Shown one piece after another: positions 18,424 to 26,367 of a stretch of DNA of 50,410 nt (position 1 is its first letter; the number at the start of each line of letters is the position of its first letter). This stretch comes from Fusicatenibacter sp. GTDB taxonomy: Bacteria; Bacillota; Clostridia; Lachnospirales; Lachnospiraceae. The notes beneath the pieces are model-generated. The model saw only the letters and a program-made list of their open reading frames with translations, did no database searches and had not been told where the DNA came from. The translations under genes were made by a program, and so were the position numbers. The stretch lies in assembly GCA_017887445.1 (NCBI GenBank), contig JAGHIA010000034.1, forward strand, positions 1-50,410, in the 5' to 3' direction.

Positions 18424-19345
18424 CCTTATCTCTGATGGTATAGTTTGGCATTTTCCTTGTTTCTTCCAGAATATTGATCAGATACTGCCCCACGATGCCC
18501 ACAGACAGCAAAAGCAGGCCGGAGTAGCCGCTGATCATAAGGACAAGGGTCGTCCAGCCTTCCACCGCGCTTCCGAAACACAGGAACTTAATAAAATAAA
18601 ACAACCCCAGTACAATGCTGACAAGAAAGCTGACGATGCCGATATCCCGCACGACAATCAGAGGGAACGCGGAATTGGAGATAATGTCGTAAAACAGGTC
18701 GTGAGCCAGCCGCCGGTAGCTGTAGCCGCTCTTCCCGTATTTTCTCGCGTCGTGGCGCACATCCACGTTAATGATGCGGTTGGAGGTCTGTACCAGAAGA
18801 TTGCCGATCTGGGGCAGATGCACGTCCATGCCCAGGATCGCCTCCACAATAAACCGGCGCATCAGGCGGAAGCTGGTAATCTCCAGGTCCGGATCCTTTT
18901 TCAGCATTTTGGAGGTGGCATAAACGGAGATTTTTGTTCCCAGTTTGCGGATCAGATTGTGATGGCGGTTCTGATACCTGGCGATGATCACGTCCACCTC
19001 CGGGTTTTCCTGGATCGCCTGGATCATTTTCGGGATCTCTTCCGGCGGGTGCTGCAGGTCGTCGTCCATGGTAATGATGAAATCGCCTTTGGCAAAAGAA
19101 AAACCGCAGAGCAGAGCGGGATGCTGTCCGAAATTTTTGGCCATCTGTACGATGCGCACCCGCGGGTCTGCGCTGCGGAGAGCTTTCATAACGTTATAAG
19201 AGTTGTCCCTGGAGCTGTCGTCTACCAGGATCAGTTCGAACTCCTCGTGGACCACCGTCTCAAACACTGTGCGGACGCGCTGATACAGTTCGTCCAGTGT
19301 GTGCTCGGAGTTGAAAACAGGCACAACTACAGAATATAGACTCAT
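18416..19345 (-). CDS. GT2 glycosyltransferase, GtrB/ArnC type
   Basis: 309 aa. GT-A fold with VVPVFNSEHTLDELY (7-21), LVDDSSRDNS (40-49) and the DxD-type TMDDDLQHPP (D94-D96). Two C-terminal membrane helices (about 230-252 and 265-288) are typical of enzymes that load a sugar onto undecaprenyl phosphate on the inner face of the membrane. First gene of the operon; a SigA promoter lies ~110 nt upstream and AAAGGA precedes the ATG. With the aminotransferase and ATP-grasp it suggests a pathway that decorates a cell-surface polymer with a modified amino sugar. Function of the set is inferred; the enzyme class is clear. Confidence 0.9.
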   Translation of the reverse strand: MSLYSVVVPVFNSEHTLDELYQRVRTVFETVVHEEFELILVDDSSRDNSYNVMKALRSADPRVRIVQMAKNFGQHPALLCGFSFAKGDFIITMDDDLQHPPEEIPKMIQAIQENPEVDVIIARYQNRHHNLIRKLGTKISVYATSKMLKKDPDLEITSFRLMRRFIVEAILGMDVHLPQIGNLLVQTSNRIINVDVRHDARKYGKSGYSYRRLAHDLFYDIISNSAFPLIVVRDIGIVSFLVSIVLGLFYFIKFLCFGSAVEGWTTLVLMISGYSGLLLLSVGIVGQYLINILEETRKMPNYTIRDKDV

Positions 19346-19454
19346 TGTACTTGAAAATCCTTTCTCTTCGATATTGGTGCAGCGATTCAGCCAGCCGAAC
19401 CGTTACGGCATCCGTCATTTTCCGTGTGAAAACGTGGATGCTCAAACACGCTCT

Positions 19455-19483
19455 ACTATACCATCTTTTTCCTAGTTAATCAA
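19455..19483 (-). promoter_or_regulatory. Promoter of the GT2 operon
   Basis: Read on the minus strand: TTGATT (19483-19478), 17-nt spacer, TATAGT (19460-19455). Confidence 0.7.
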
Positions 19484-19494
19484 GCTGCGAAATC

Positions 19495-19645
19495 GTAACA
19501 GTTCAGCCAGGTTTGCGCATTTACTGCGCAGACCGTATGAAAGCGTAGCGCTTGCGGGCATCCGGCCCATCGCGAAGCGATTTTCAATGGCCGGATGCCG
19601 TAACAGTTCAGCTGGCTGAACTGTTACGGCCAGCTGAACTGTTAC
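19495..19645. repeat. R2/R3 repeat cluster
   Basis: An R2 arm with the GCGCATTTACTGCGC hairpin is followed by R3, a GGCATCCGGCC/GGCCGGATGCC-type stem around ATCGCGAAGCGAT. A perfect 28-bp R2 palindrome (19600-19627) and another right arm ending at 19645 follow. The cluster fills the gap between the GT2 promoter and the araC-type gene's stop. Confidence 0.8.
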
Positions 19646-19651
19646 GCGAAA

Positions 19652-20548
19652 TCAATGCAGCGGCGGCTGAACGCCTGCGCCGCCCAACCGCCGGTATTCT
19701 TTCGGCGTGACACCGAATTTTTTCTTGAATACCCGGTTGAAATAGGAAATGTTGTTGAACCCTGACTCAAGGGCGATACTGGTCACCGGCTGTTCTGTGG
19801 CCGCCAGCTGGCGGGACGCCATTTCCAGGCGGTACTGGTTCAGATACTCGATGCAGGTCATGTTCATATGGCGTTTGAAGAACCGCATGAAATGGTACTC
19901 GCTGAAATGGCAAAGCCGGGCCAGCTCCTGCACGGTGACGGGCCGCTGGTAATGCTCCTGGATAAACTGCAGCACCAGCTTCAGCTTGTCGGTGATCTCT
20001 TTGTGCGCCGGGTCGTTTCTTTCGAAGGGCACATGACGGTACAAAAGAAAAAACATATGAAGAAGCTCTGATTTGATTTCCAGTTCATAGCCAAAGGGTT
20101 TTTCCAGAAAGGTCCGGCGGATGCTGGCGAAGGATTCCCGCAGAACGCCTGCCGCCGGGTCTTTGGCAGGAAGATAGACGGGAAAGCTGATGGTTCCTGC
20201 GGCCAGCGGGGCAAAAAACTGGGTGGTACAGGAATCCGGCAGCTGGCTTTCCAGCATTTCCAGGCGGAAGACGAAGCTGTCGGTGACAAATTCCGTGTGG
20301 GGACGCTCGCCGGTGCCGTGGAGCATTCCCGGAGGAAGGAGCAGAAGATCCCCTTCGGCGATATCGTAGGGCAGAAGATTGATCTGATAGGTGCAGGAGC
20401 CTTTCCGCACCAGCGTAAGCTCAAACTCCTCGTGCCAGTGTACCGGAAGACTGCCAAGGCCCAGGGGAAACACACAGTGATAATATTCCAGGGGAAACAG
20501 AACGGAGCCGTGCCGCACCGTTTCCAGAAGCTTTGGGTTCTGATTCAT
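19652..20548 (-). CDS. AraC-family regulator with cupin domain
   Basis: 298 aa. An N-terminal cupin sensor domain (PVHWHEEFELTLVRKGSCTY, then LLLLPPGMLHGTG) precedes a C-terminal double helix-turn-helix. The latter runs from VTVQELARLCHFSEYHFMRF to FNNISYFNRVFKKKFGVTP (about residues 190-290). The start is supported by GGAGGT on the minus strand. It is divergent from the GH31 gene at 20824, whose promoter has no clear -35 box, so it is likely a sugar-responsive activator of that gene. Effector unknown. The terminal ~10 residues are unremarkable. Confidence 0.92.
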   Translation of the reverse strand: MNQNPKLLETVRHGSVLFPLEYYHCVFPLGLGSLPVHWHEEFELTLVRKGSCTYQINLLPYDIAEGDLLLLPPGMLHGTGERPHTEFVTDSFVFRLEMLESQLPDSCTTQFFAPLAAGTISFPVYLPAKDPAAGVLRESFASIRRTFLEKPFGYELEIKSELLHMFFLLYRHVPFERNDPAHKEITDKLKLVLQFIQEHYQRPVTVQELARLCHFSEYHFMRFFKRHMNMTCIEYLNQYRLEMASRQLAATEQPVTSIALESGFNNISYFNRVFKKKFGVTPKEYRRLGGAGVQPPLH

Positions 20549-20629
20549 AGATGTTTACCTCCGACAGCAGAATTGTGTTATAAAAAGCTGGAAATATGCA
20601 AGAAATTCCTGGCTGCTGCAGTTATAATT

Positions 20630-20773
20630 GTAATAGTTCAGACTGCCACTGTTCCGCGAGGTGTTTTCACACAGAATGTGCGAAAATCCCAAGGCCGGCA
20701 GCGCGAAACCGCATGAAATGCAGTTTCTGTGCATCGCAAAGCGTGCAACGGATCAGCTACGCTGAGCTGTTAC
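20630..20773. repeat. R2 long repeat
   Basis: About 144 bp, from GTAATAGTTCAG to GAGCTGTTAC. It contains the internal stems GTTTTCACACA/TGTGCGAAAAT and CCGCATGAAATGCAG. It lies in the 5' region of the GH31 gene. Confidence 0.85.
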
Positions 20774-20823
20774 ATAATAATAACATAGGACAATGTGCAG
20801 TGTCAAAGAAAGGAGAAAAAAGG

Positions 20824-22908
20824 ATGATTCGCAAGTATCGTTTTGGAAACCCGCTGAACACAGAAGCAGTGGTGGAAGCATATCCTGTGGAGAACGGAGA
20901 CATTCCCCGCGTGGATGTGAAGGAAGGAGAAAAGATTTCCTTTGTGATGACAAAAAATACGCCCGTGTACGGTCTGGGCGAGCAGGTGCGCGGTATCAAC
21001 AAGAGAGGATGGATCTATATCAGCGACTGTACCGACGATCCTAATCACAGAGAGGACACCCATTCGCTGTACGCGGCTCATAACTTCCTGGTGTTCGCGG
21101 AGAAGGAGCCGTTCGGTCTTTTTCTGGACAATCCCGGAAAAGTAACCTTCGACCTGGGGTATACCCAGCAGGATACGGCGGTGATCACGGCAGAGCACTG
21201 GGATATGGATGTATATTATATTGACGGAAAAGACCTGAAGGAGATCGTAGGACAGTTCCGCCATATGATCGGACGCAGTTATATCCCGCCCAAGTGGGCC
21301 TTCGGATTCGGCCAGAGCCGCTGGGGGTACAAGAGCGAGGACGATGTGCGGGAGGTGGAGCGCAGATACCGCGAGCTGGACATTCCGCTGGACAGCATTT
21401 ATCTGGATATCGATTATATGGAGCGTTTCAAAGACTTTACCCTGAACGGTGAGACATTCCCCGATTTTCCGGAATTCGTCAAAGAGATGCAGGAAAAGCA
21501 CATTCATCTGGTGCCGATCATTGACGCCGGCGTCAAGATCGAGGACGGCTATCCGGTTTACGAGGAAGGCGTGGAGAAAGGCTATTTCTGCAAAGATGAG
21601 GACGGAAAGGATTTTGTCGCCGCCGTATGGCCGGGCCGTGTTCATTTCCCGGATATGCTTAATCCGGAAGCGCGCCGCTGGTTCGGTCTCAAGTACAGAT
21701 ATCTCCTGGACCAGGGAATCGACGGATTCTGGAACGATATGAACGAGCCGTCCATTTTCTACTCGGAGAAGCGCCTGGAGAAGGTGTTCGACGAGTTGGA
21801 GAGCTTCCGTGGAAAGAACCAGGACCTGATGACCCATTTCCGTTTTAAAGGGCTGGTCATGGGACTGGCCAACAACCCGGAGGACTACCAGAGCTTTTAC
21901 CACAATTTCAACGGCGAGGGCACCATGGTACGCCACGACCTGGTACATAACCTGTACGGTTACAACATGACCCGCGCGGCGGGCGATGCCTTCGAGGAGC
22001 TGGAGCCGGACAAGCGTATCCTGATGTTTTCCCGTTCCTCTTACATCGGAATGCACCGGTATGGAGGAATCTGGCAGGGAGACAACCTGTCCTGGTGGTC
22101 GCATCTGCTGATGAATATTAAAATGATGCCGTCGCTGAATATGTGCGGCTTCCTGTACACAGGTGCGGATCTGTGCGGCTTCGGCGCGGACACCACCGAG
22201 GATCTGGCGCTGCGCTGGATGCAGTTCGGCGCGTTTACCCCGCTGATGAGAAACCACGCGGCCCTTGGCACCCGCGAGCAGGAACTGTACCAGTTCTCCA
22301 ACAGCGAAGCCTGCGGAAGAATGGTAAAGATCCGCTACAGCCTGCTGCCGTATCTGTACAGCGAGTACATGAAGGCGGCGCTGCGAGACGAGATGATGTT
22401 CCGCCCGCTGGCCTTCGACTATCCGGAGGATCCGTTTGCGGATCAGGTGGAGGATCAGCTGATGGTAGGCAACAGCATCATGATCGCACCGGTTTATCAG
22501 CAGAACGCCACAGGCCGGTATGTCTACCTGCCGGAGGACATGATGCTGGTTTCCATGCGCAGTCCTGAGGAGTACACGGTACAGGTTGTGGAAAAAGGCC
22601 ATCACTATGTACCGGTGGCTATGGACGAGCTGATCTTCTTTGTCCGCAAGAACCATGTGATCCCGATGGCAAAGAGCGCGAAGAGCGTGGCGGAAATGGA
22701 TTTTGAGCATCTGAGCCTGCTGGGATATGTGACGGACAAGGCCGTTTACGAGCTGTATGACGACGACGGAAACAGCAAGGATTATGACGATCCGGCCCAT
22801 TATGAGAAGATTACCGTGCGCGCTGACGGAAGCGTTCGCCAGAGCGGAAAGCTGAAGAAGGTCTTTGAGAAGACGGATGGGATTCTTAATCAAATAACAA
22901 GGTGTTAA
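20824..22908 (+). CDS. GH31 alpha-glucosidase
   Basis: 694 aa, cytosolic. Nucleophile Asp305 lies in the canonical GIDGFWNDMNEPS and acid/base Asp420 in GIWQGDNLSWW. The barrel begins near PPKWAFGFGQSRWGY. It resembles the Blautia obeum enzyme Ro-alphaG1 in length and motifs. In that enzyme a tryptophan at the equivalent place (W167 here, in SRWGY) is reported to favour isomaltose over maltose; I rely on memory for this. ATG 20824 has AAGGAG 8 nt upstream; a longer frame upstream runs through the R2 repeat and is not coding. Probably controlled by the divergent AraC-type protein. Confidence 0.93.
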   Translation: MIRKYRFGNPLNTEAVVEAYPVENGDIPRVDVKEGEKISFVMTKNTPVYGLGEQVRGINKRGWIYISDCTDDPNHREDTHSLYAAHNFLVFAEKEPFGLFLDNPGKVTFDLGYTQQDTAVITAEHWDMDVYYIDGKDLKEIVGQFRHMIGRSYIPPKWAFGFGQSRWGYKSEDDVREVERRYRELDIPLDSIYLDIDYMERFKDFTLNGETFPDFPEFVKEMQEKHIHLVPIIDAGVKIEDGYPVYEEGVEKGYFCKDEDGKDFVAAVWPGRVHFPDMLNPEARRWFGLKYRYLLDQGIDGFWNDMNEPSIFYSEKRLEKVFDELESFRGKNQDLMTHFRFKGLVMGLANNPEDYQSFYHNFNGEGTMVRHDLVHNLYGYNMTRAAGDAFEELEPDKRILMFSRSSYIGMHRYGGIWQGDNLSWWSHLLMNIKMMPSLNMCGFLYTGADLCGFGADTTEDLALRWMQFGAFTPLMRNHAALGTREQELYQFSNSEACGRMVKIRYSLLPYLYSEYMKAALRDEMMFRPLAFDYPEDPFADQVEDQLMVGNSIMIAPVYQQNATGRYVYLPEDMMLVSMRSPEEYTVQVVEKGHHYVPVAMDELIFFVRKNHVIPMAKSAKSVAEMDFEHLSLLGYVTDKAVYELYDDDGNSKDYDDPAHYEKITVRADGSVRQSGKLKKVFEKTDGILNQITRC

Positions 22909-22920
22909 GACGAAAAGCTG

Positions 22921-22977
22921 GCGCCCGTGGACGGGTTCTGAAAACTTACATGGTTTCAGAACCCATCTGCGGGCGCT
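22921..22977 (+). terminator. Long hairpin after GH31
   Basis: GCGCCCG...GGGTTCTGAAA pairs with TTTCAGAACCC...CGGGCGC around a 10-nt loop. No T-run follows, but it lies right after the gene and no other terminator is seen. Confidence 0.55.
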
Positions 22978-23112
22978 CATGCGTGTTTGAAAATTGCTAT
23001 CTGCAAGATGTGCGTCACAGGGTGATTATCAGACATCTGGATAGGTTACAGGATGATCGTCACGATTTTGATTTTTGAAATTATAATGGTAGTTTTCTGC
23101 TGTCGCGTGTGC

Positions 23113-23118
23113 TATACT
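23113..23118 (+). promoter_or_regulatory. Extended -10 promoter
   Basis: TGCTATACT with TG one base upstream of TATACT (23113-23118). The same arrangement precedes tig. -35 not clear. Confidence 0.5.
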
Positions 23119-23163
23119 GAGATTGTTACTTGACATACCACTTTTACTGAGGGGGACAGACAA

Positions 23164-24117
23164 ATGAAGAAAAAAGTAAAGCAGAATTACGAACAGCTTG
23201 CCTTAAGTACAGGTCTGAGGCTTGACGAGGAAGGCGGAGCGCTGTACGGAACCCACGGGGAGTACAGTGTGCTGGTGTATCCGGCCAATCCTTCGTACCC
23301 TTATATTCTGGCGGTGGCCATTTCGGCAGCCAGGGAATCCGGGCCGCTGACCGGCGACGAGATCAAGCAGTTTAAAAATGACAACGGCCCTGTCACTGGC
23401 CTGGGACAGAACGGTTATGTGATCACCATGTCGCTGAAAGGCTCCAAAAAGCAGGAGGTTGTCCGTGACAATCTGGTCAGCGGACTGAACGCTCTGACCG
23501 CGTTCCTGCGGATGCACGGCTACCGGAGCAGCTGCCAGACCTGCGGACGGGACGTGAAGATCGCGCCGCGCTGCGTATCGGGAAGTTATGTGCTGATGTG
23601 CCAGGACTGCTACGCGCAGCTTCAGCAGAACAAGACGCTGGTGCAGGCGCAGAAAAAGCAGAAAAACGAAAATGTGATCGGAGGCGTTGTGGGCGCTCTG
23701 CTGGGAAGTCTGGTGGGCGTGGCCTGTATCATTCTCATCAGCCAGCTTGGCTATGTGGCGGCTCTTTCCGGGATTGTCATGGCGGTATGTACGCTCAAAG
23801 GCTACGAGCTGCTGGGAGGCAAGCTGTCCAAAAAGGGCATGGTCCTCTCGGTGGTCATCATGTTGTTTATGACGTTTCTGGGAGACCGTCTGGACTGGGC
23901 CGTTGTTGTTTCCAGAGAATTGGAGATTGATTTTCTCACGTCGTTCCAGCTGATTCCCACGCTGCTGGAGGAGCAGATCATCGACGGTGACACCTACTGG
24001 AGCAACGTTACGATGCTGTACCTGTTCCTGCTGGTAGGCGCGGTGCCGACGATCATCTCGACCATGAAGAACCAGAAAAAATCCGGCCAGACGTACAGCC
24101 TGGAGGAAGGAAACTGA
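23164..24117 (+). CDS. Membrane protein with zinc-ribbon-like motif
   Basis: 317 aa. A soluble N-terminal domain (to ~120) precedes a four-cysteine knuckle, CQTC and CQDC (about residues 126-148), probably a zinc ribbon. A Gly-rich first membrane segment (VIGGVVGALLGSLVGVACIILI), two more helices around 200-240, and one near the C-terminus (LYLFLLVGAVPTIISTM) follow. No enzyme motif is visible and I do not recognise a named family. GAGGGGG precedes ATG 23164. It follows a SigA-type extended -10. The GNAT gene follows 56 nt later and may be co-transcribed. Confidence 0.8.
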   Translation: MKKKVKQNYEQLALSTGLRLDEEGGALYGTHGEYSVLVYPANPSYPYILAVAISAARESGPLTGDEIKQFKNDNGPVTGLGQNGYVITMSLKGSKKQEVVRDNLVSGLNALTAFLRMHGYRSSCQTCGRDVKIAPRCVSGSYVLMCQDCYAQLQQNKTLVQAQKKQKNENVIGGVVGALLGSLVGVACIILISQLGYVAALSGIVMAVCTLKGYELLGGKLSKKGMVLSVVIMLFMTFLGDRLDWAVVVSRELEIDFLTSFQLIPTLLEEQIIDGDTYWSNVTMLYLFLLVGAVPTIISTMKNQKKSGQTYSLEEGN

Positions 24118-24141
24118 AAAAACGAATCTTAAGGAAACGTT

Positions 24142-24157
24142 AGGCTGAACTGTTACA
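24142..24157. repeat. R2 half-element
   Basis: A lone right arm GCTGAACTGTTAC just before the GNAT gene's ribosome binding site. Confidence 0.6.
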
Positions 24158-24173
24158 ATGGAGATGGTATCAT

Positions 24174-24656
24174 ATGCAGATTGAGCTGCGCAGACGGCAG
24201 GAAGAACATGTCCGGATTTATTTCGAGAAAACGAGAGATGAGCAGATCAGAAGAACGTTGCCGCAGAACTGCCGGACGGTGGATGAGGCTCTCGCAGATT
24301 ACAGAGAGTCTCTGAAGCCGGGGGCAGGCAGCTTTGGACGGACAATCTATGCGGACGGAAAGTATGTTGGCGATATCTGGTGCTATGGCCTGGAGGAGGA
24401 AGAGGAACCGGACGCAATGATCAGCTACTGTATTTTCGAAAAGGAGCTCTGGGGACAAGGGGTAGCGACAGAAGCGCTGCGGCAGTTTCTGGAGCAGATT
24501 GCCGAAAGATTTCAGGTAAAAACAGTCGGTGGGTTTACGTTCTGGGAAAACAAAGCATCTGCTAAAGTAATGGAAAAGAATGGTTTTCTGCTGATGGAAC
24601 AGTTTGTTGAGGATGGCGTAGAGTCCTGCTATTACCAGAAAAAAATTGAAATGTAA
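24174..24656 (+). CDS. GNAT-family N-acetyltransferase
   Basis: 160 aa, RimJ/RimL-like. The acetyl-CoA loop ELWGQGVATEALRQF (91-105) corresponds to the Q/RxxGxG/A motif. Motif B is near GGFTFWENKASAKVMEKNGF, with the usual N-x-A-S and GF. These enzymes acetylate protein N-termini, antibiotics or small amines; the substrate cannot be read. ATG 24174 follows GGAGATGG. A short hairpin AGCGGA-ATTA-TCCGCT after the stop (about 24690) may terminate transcription. The R1-driven methyltransferase follows. Confidence 0.88.
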   Translation: MQIELRRRQEEHVRIYFEKTRDEQIRRTLPQNCRTVDEALADYRESLKPGAGSFGRTIYADGKYVGDIWCYGLEEEEEPDAMISYCIFEKELWGQGVATEALRQFLEQIAERFQVKTVGGFTFWENKASAKVMEKNGFLLMEQFVEDGVESCYYQKKIEM

Positions 24657-24721
24657 CCAATATTTTACCGTAAATTTTTTGAATCGCAGCGGAATTATCC
24701 GCTGCGTGTTTTCTATAGTGA

Positions 24722-24787
24722 AGTTTGGAAGTAAACTTCCAAATCTATCATTATTGGCGCAGCAAGTGCGCCATGAAAGAGGAAAAA
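24722..24787 (+). repeat. R1 element, copy C
   Basis: Hairpin 1 TTTGGAAG-TAAA-CTTCCAAA, hairpin 2 GGCGCA-GCAAG-TGCGCC, then AAAGAGGAAAAA and ATG at 24788. Here the ATG placed by the repeat opens only a six-codon frame. Confidence 0.92.
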
Positions 24788-24808
24788 ATGGAAAGGAAAA
24801 GAAAATGA
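24788..24808 (+). other. Six-codon frame MERKRK coupled to methyltransferase
   Basis: ATG 24788, at the R1-defined position, reads MERKRK and stops at TGA 24806-24808, overlapping the methyltransferase ATG (24805) as ATGA. It may couple R1-driven initiation to the gene. Alternatively the gene uses its own weak GGAAAGG. Confidence 0.4.
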
Positions 24809-25542
24809 AAGAAAACAAATATGACGATCAGAAATTTTTTGAAAAATACAGTCAGATGACCCGCTCTCAGAAGGGACTGGACGGCGCGGGTGAATGGCGG
24901 GAGCTGGAAAAACTGCTGCCGGATTTTCGCGGAAAGCGGGTGCTTGACCTTGGATGCGGATACGGCTGGCACTGTATCTATGCCGCGAAGCATGGGGCAA
25001 AGCTGGTGGAGGGAACGGATATTTCCAAAAGGATGCTGGAGGCCGCCAGGGAGAAGTGCAGGATGGAACAGGTACATTTTATGCAGTGCGCCATGGAGGA
25101 TCTGAAGTATGATAAAGGAAGTTTTGATGTGGTGCTCAGCTCTCTGGCGTTTCATTATGTCCGCGATTTTCCGGCGCTGGTGGAGAATATCCGCCGCTGG
25201 CTGACGCCGGGCGGGGCGTTTGTCTTTTCTGTGGAACATCCGGTCTTTACCGCGGAGGGAAGTCAGGACTGGGTGTATGATGACAAAGGAAATATCCTGC
25301 ATTTTCCTGTGGACCGCTATTATTTTGAGGGAGAAAGGGACGCAGTCTTTCTCGGGGAGCATGTGGTAAAGTATCACAGGACGCTGACCACCTATGTGCA
25401 GACGCTTCTGGCGGAAGGATTTGTGCTGGATGCGCTGGTGGAGCCGCAGCCGCCAAAGGATATGATGGACCTTCCTGGCATGGCGGATGAGATGCGCCGT
25501 CCGATGATGCTGCTGGTGGCGGCGACAGCTGCGAAAAAGTAA
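24805..25542 (+). CDS. Class I SAM-dependent methyltransferase
   Basis: 245 aa. Motif I VLDLGCGYG (46-54), acidic end of strand 2 in EGTDIS, motif II SFDVVLSSLAFHYV and post-motif LTPGGAFVFSVEHPVF define a methyltransferase-11/25 type Rossmann fold. The C-terminus (VEPQPPKDMMDLPGM) is typical of small-molecule methyltransferases of Firmicutes. Substrate unknown. The gene follows R1 copy C, and its stop TAA is formed by the first bases of the R2 repeat at 25539. Start at ATG 24805 because the protein reads MKENKYDDQKFFEKYSQM, matching family N-termini. Confidence 0.88.
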   Translation: MKENKYDDQKFFEKYSQMTRSQKGLDGAGEWRELEKLLPDFRGKRVLDLGCGYGWHCIYAAKHGAKLVEGTDISKRMLEAAREKCRMEQVHFMQCAMEDLKYDKGSFDVVLSSLAFHYVRDFPALVENIRRWLTPGGAFVFSVEHPVFTAEGSQDWVYDDKGNILHFPVDRYYFEGERDAVFLGEHVVKYHRTLTTYVQTLLAEGFVLDALVEPQPPKDMMDLPGMADEMRRPMMLLVAATAAKK

Positions 25543-25681
25543 CAGTTCAGCCTGCCAATATCCCGCGAGGTGTTTTCGCGCAGAATGCGCGAAAACCCGA
25601 GGCCTGCAGCGCGAAACTGCATGAAATGCAATTTCTGTGCAGCGCGAAGCGTGTAACAGTTCAGCAAAGCTGAACGGTTAC
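25539..25681. repeat. R2 long repeat, best-preserved copy
   Basis: About 143 bp. A left arm GTAACAGTTCAGC precedes the 11-bp stem GTTTTCGCGCA/TGCGCGAAAAC and ACTGCATGAAATGCAAT. At the end is a complete terminal hairpin, GTAACAGTTCAGC/GCTGAACGGTTAC. It supplies the methyltransferase stop codon. Confidence 0.92.
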
Positions 25682-25801
25682 ACGAAAAATGCCGAACCAT
25701 AAAAAATCCTGCGGAATGTTTTTTGAAAAAAGCAAACGGGGCGGATGTATCTCCGGACCAGTGTGTTATACTGGAGAAAACAAAAAAGGAGGAGTCCGTC
25801 A

Positions 25802-26035
25802 ATGGCAGGAAGAGGACGCAGAAAGCAGAATCTCACACTGGAAGAACAGCTTGCCAGAACAGAAGAAGAAATGGAAACACTGGAACTGCAGATGGAAGAA
25901 CTGCAGGAGAAAAAGGAAGCCATCAAAGAACAGATTGCCGGACAGAAAAAAGAAGCGCTGTATCAGGCAGCGCTGCAGTCCGGAAAATCCATGGAAGAGA
26001 TCCTCGCGATGCTCACCGCAGAGGAAGGAATATAA
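25802..26035 (+). CDS. Small coiled-coil protein, unknown
   Basis: 77 aa from ATG 25802, preceded by AAAGGAGGAG. A basic start (MAGRGRRKQ) leads into a long amphipathic helix with heptad character (LEEQLARTEEEMETLELQ and onward). It ends with a short segment KSMEEILAMLTAEE. Small proteins of this make-up are common in Lachnospiraceae, but no function is known to me. TGTTATACT, an extended -10, lies at 25764-25772. The frame extends upstream, but that part lies before the promoter. A single-gene unit between two R2 copies. Confidence 0.75.
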   Translation: MAGRGRRKQNLTLEEQLARTEEEMETLELQMEELQEKKEAIKEQIAGQKKEALYQAALQSGKSMEEILAMLTAEEGI

Positions 26036-26070
26036 AAGGAACCATCCGGTTAAAAAACAGCATCCACAGA

Positions 26071-26231
26071 GTAACCGTTCCGTCTGTCACTATCTCATGG
26101 GGTGTTTTCGCACAGAATGTGGGAAAATCCCGGGGACTGCAGCGCGAACTGCATGAACTGCAGTTTCTGTAAAGTGCGAGCAGATGCGGGTAGCAGTTCA
26201 GCCGTAACTATTCAGTTGGCGAATAGTTACG
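26071..26231. repeat. R2 long repeat, degenerate
   Basis: Recognisable order of R2 parts: GTAACCGTTC, GGTGTTTTCGCACAGAATGTG, CTGCATGAACTGCAG, GTAGCAGTTCAGC. An extra GTAACTATTC/GAATAGTTAC hairpin (26209-26231) follows. The ~330-bp gap between the coiled-coil gene and the GH13 gene holds this and no gene. Confidence 0.75.
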
Positions 26232-26367
26232 TTCAGCTGTACGGAACGGTTATTTCGCAGAATAGTTGTCGCTGCGTCTCTGTGAATGCTGTTTTCGTTT
26301 TGCTCTTATATTGCAGGACTTATATTTGAGGGCCTGCGTTTATAAATCTTAATGCCTGATCTCAAAA

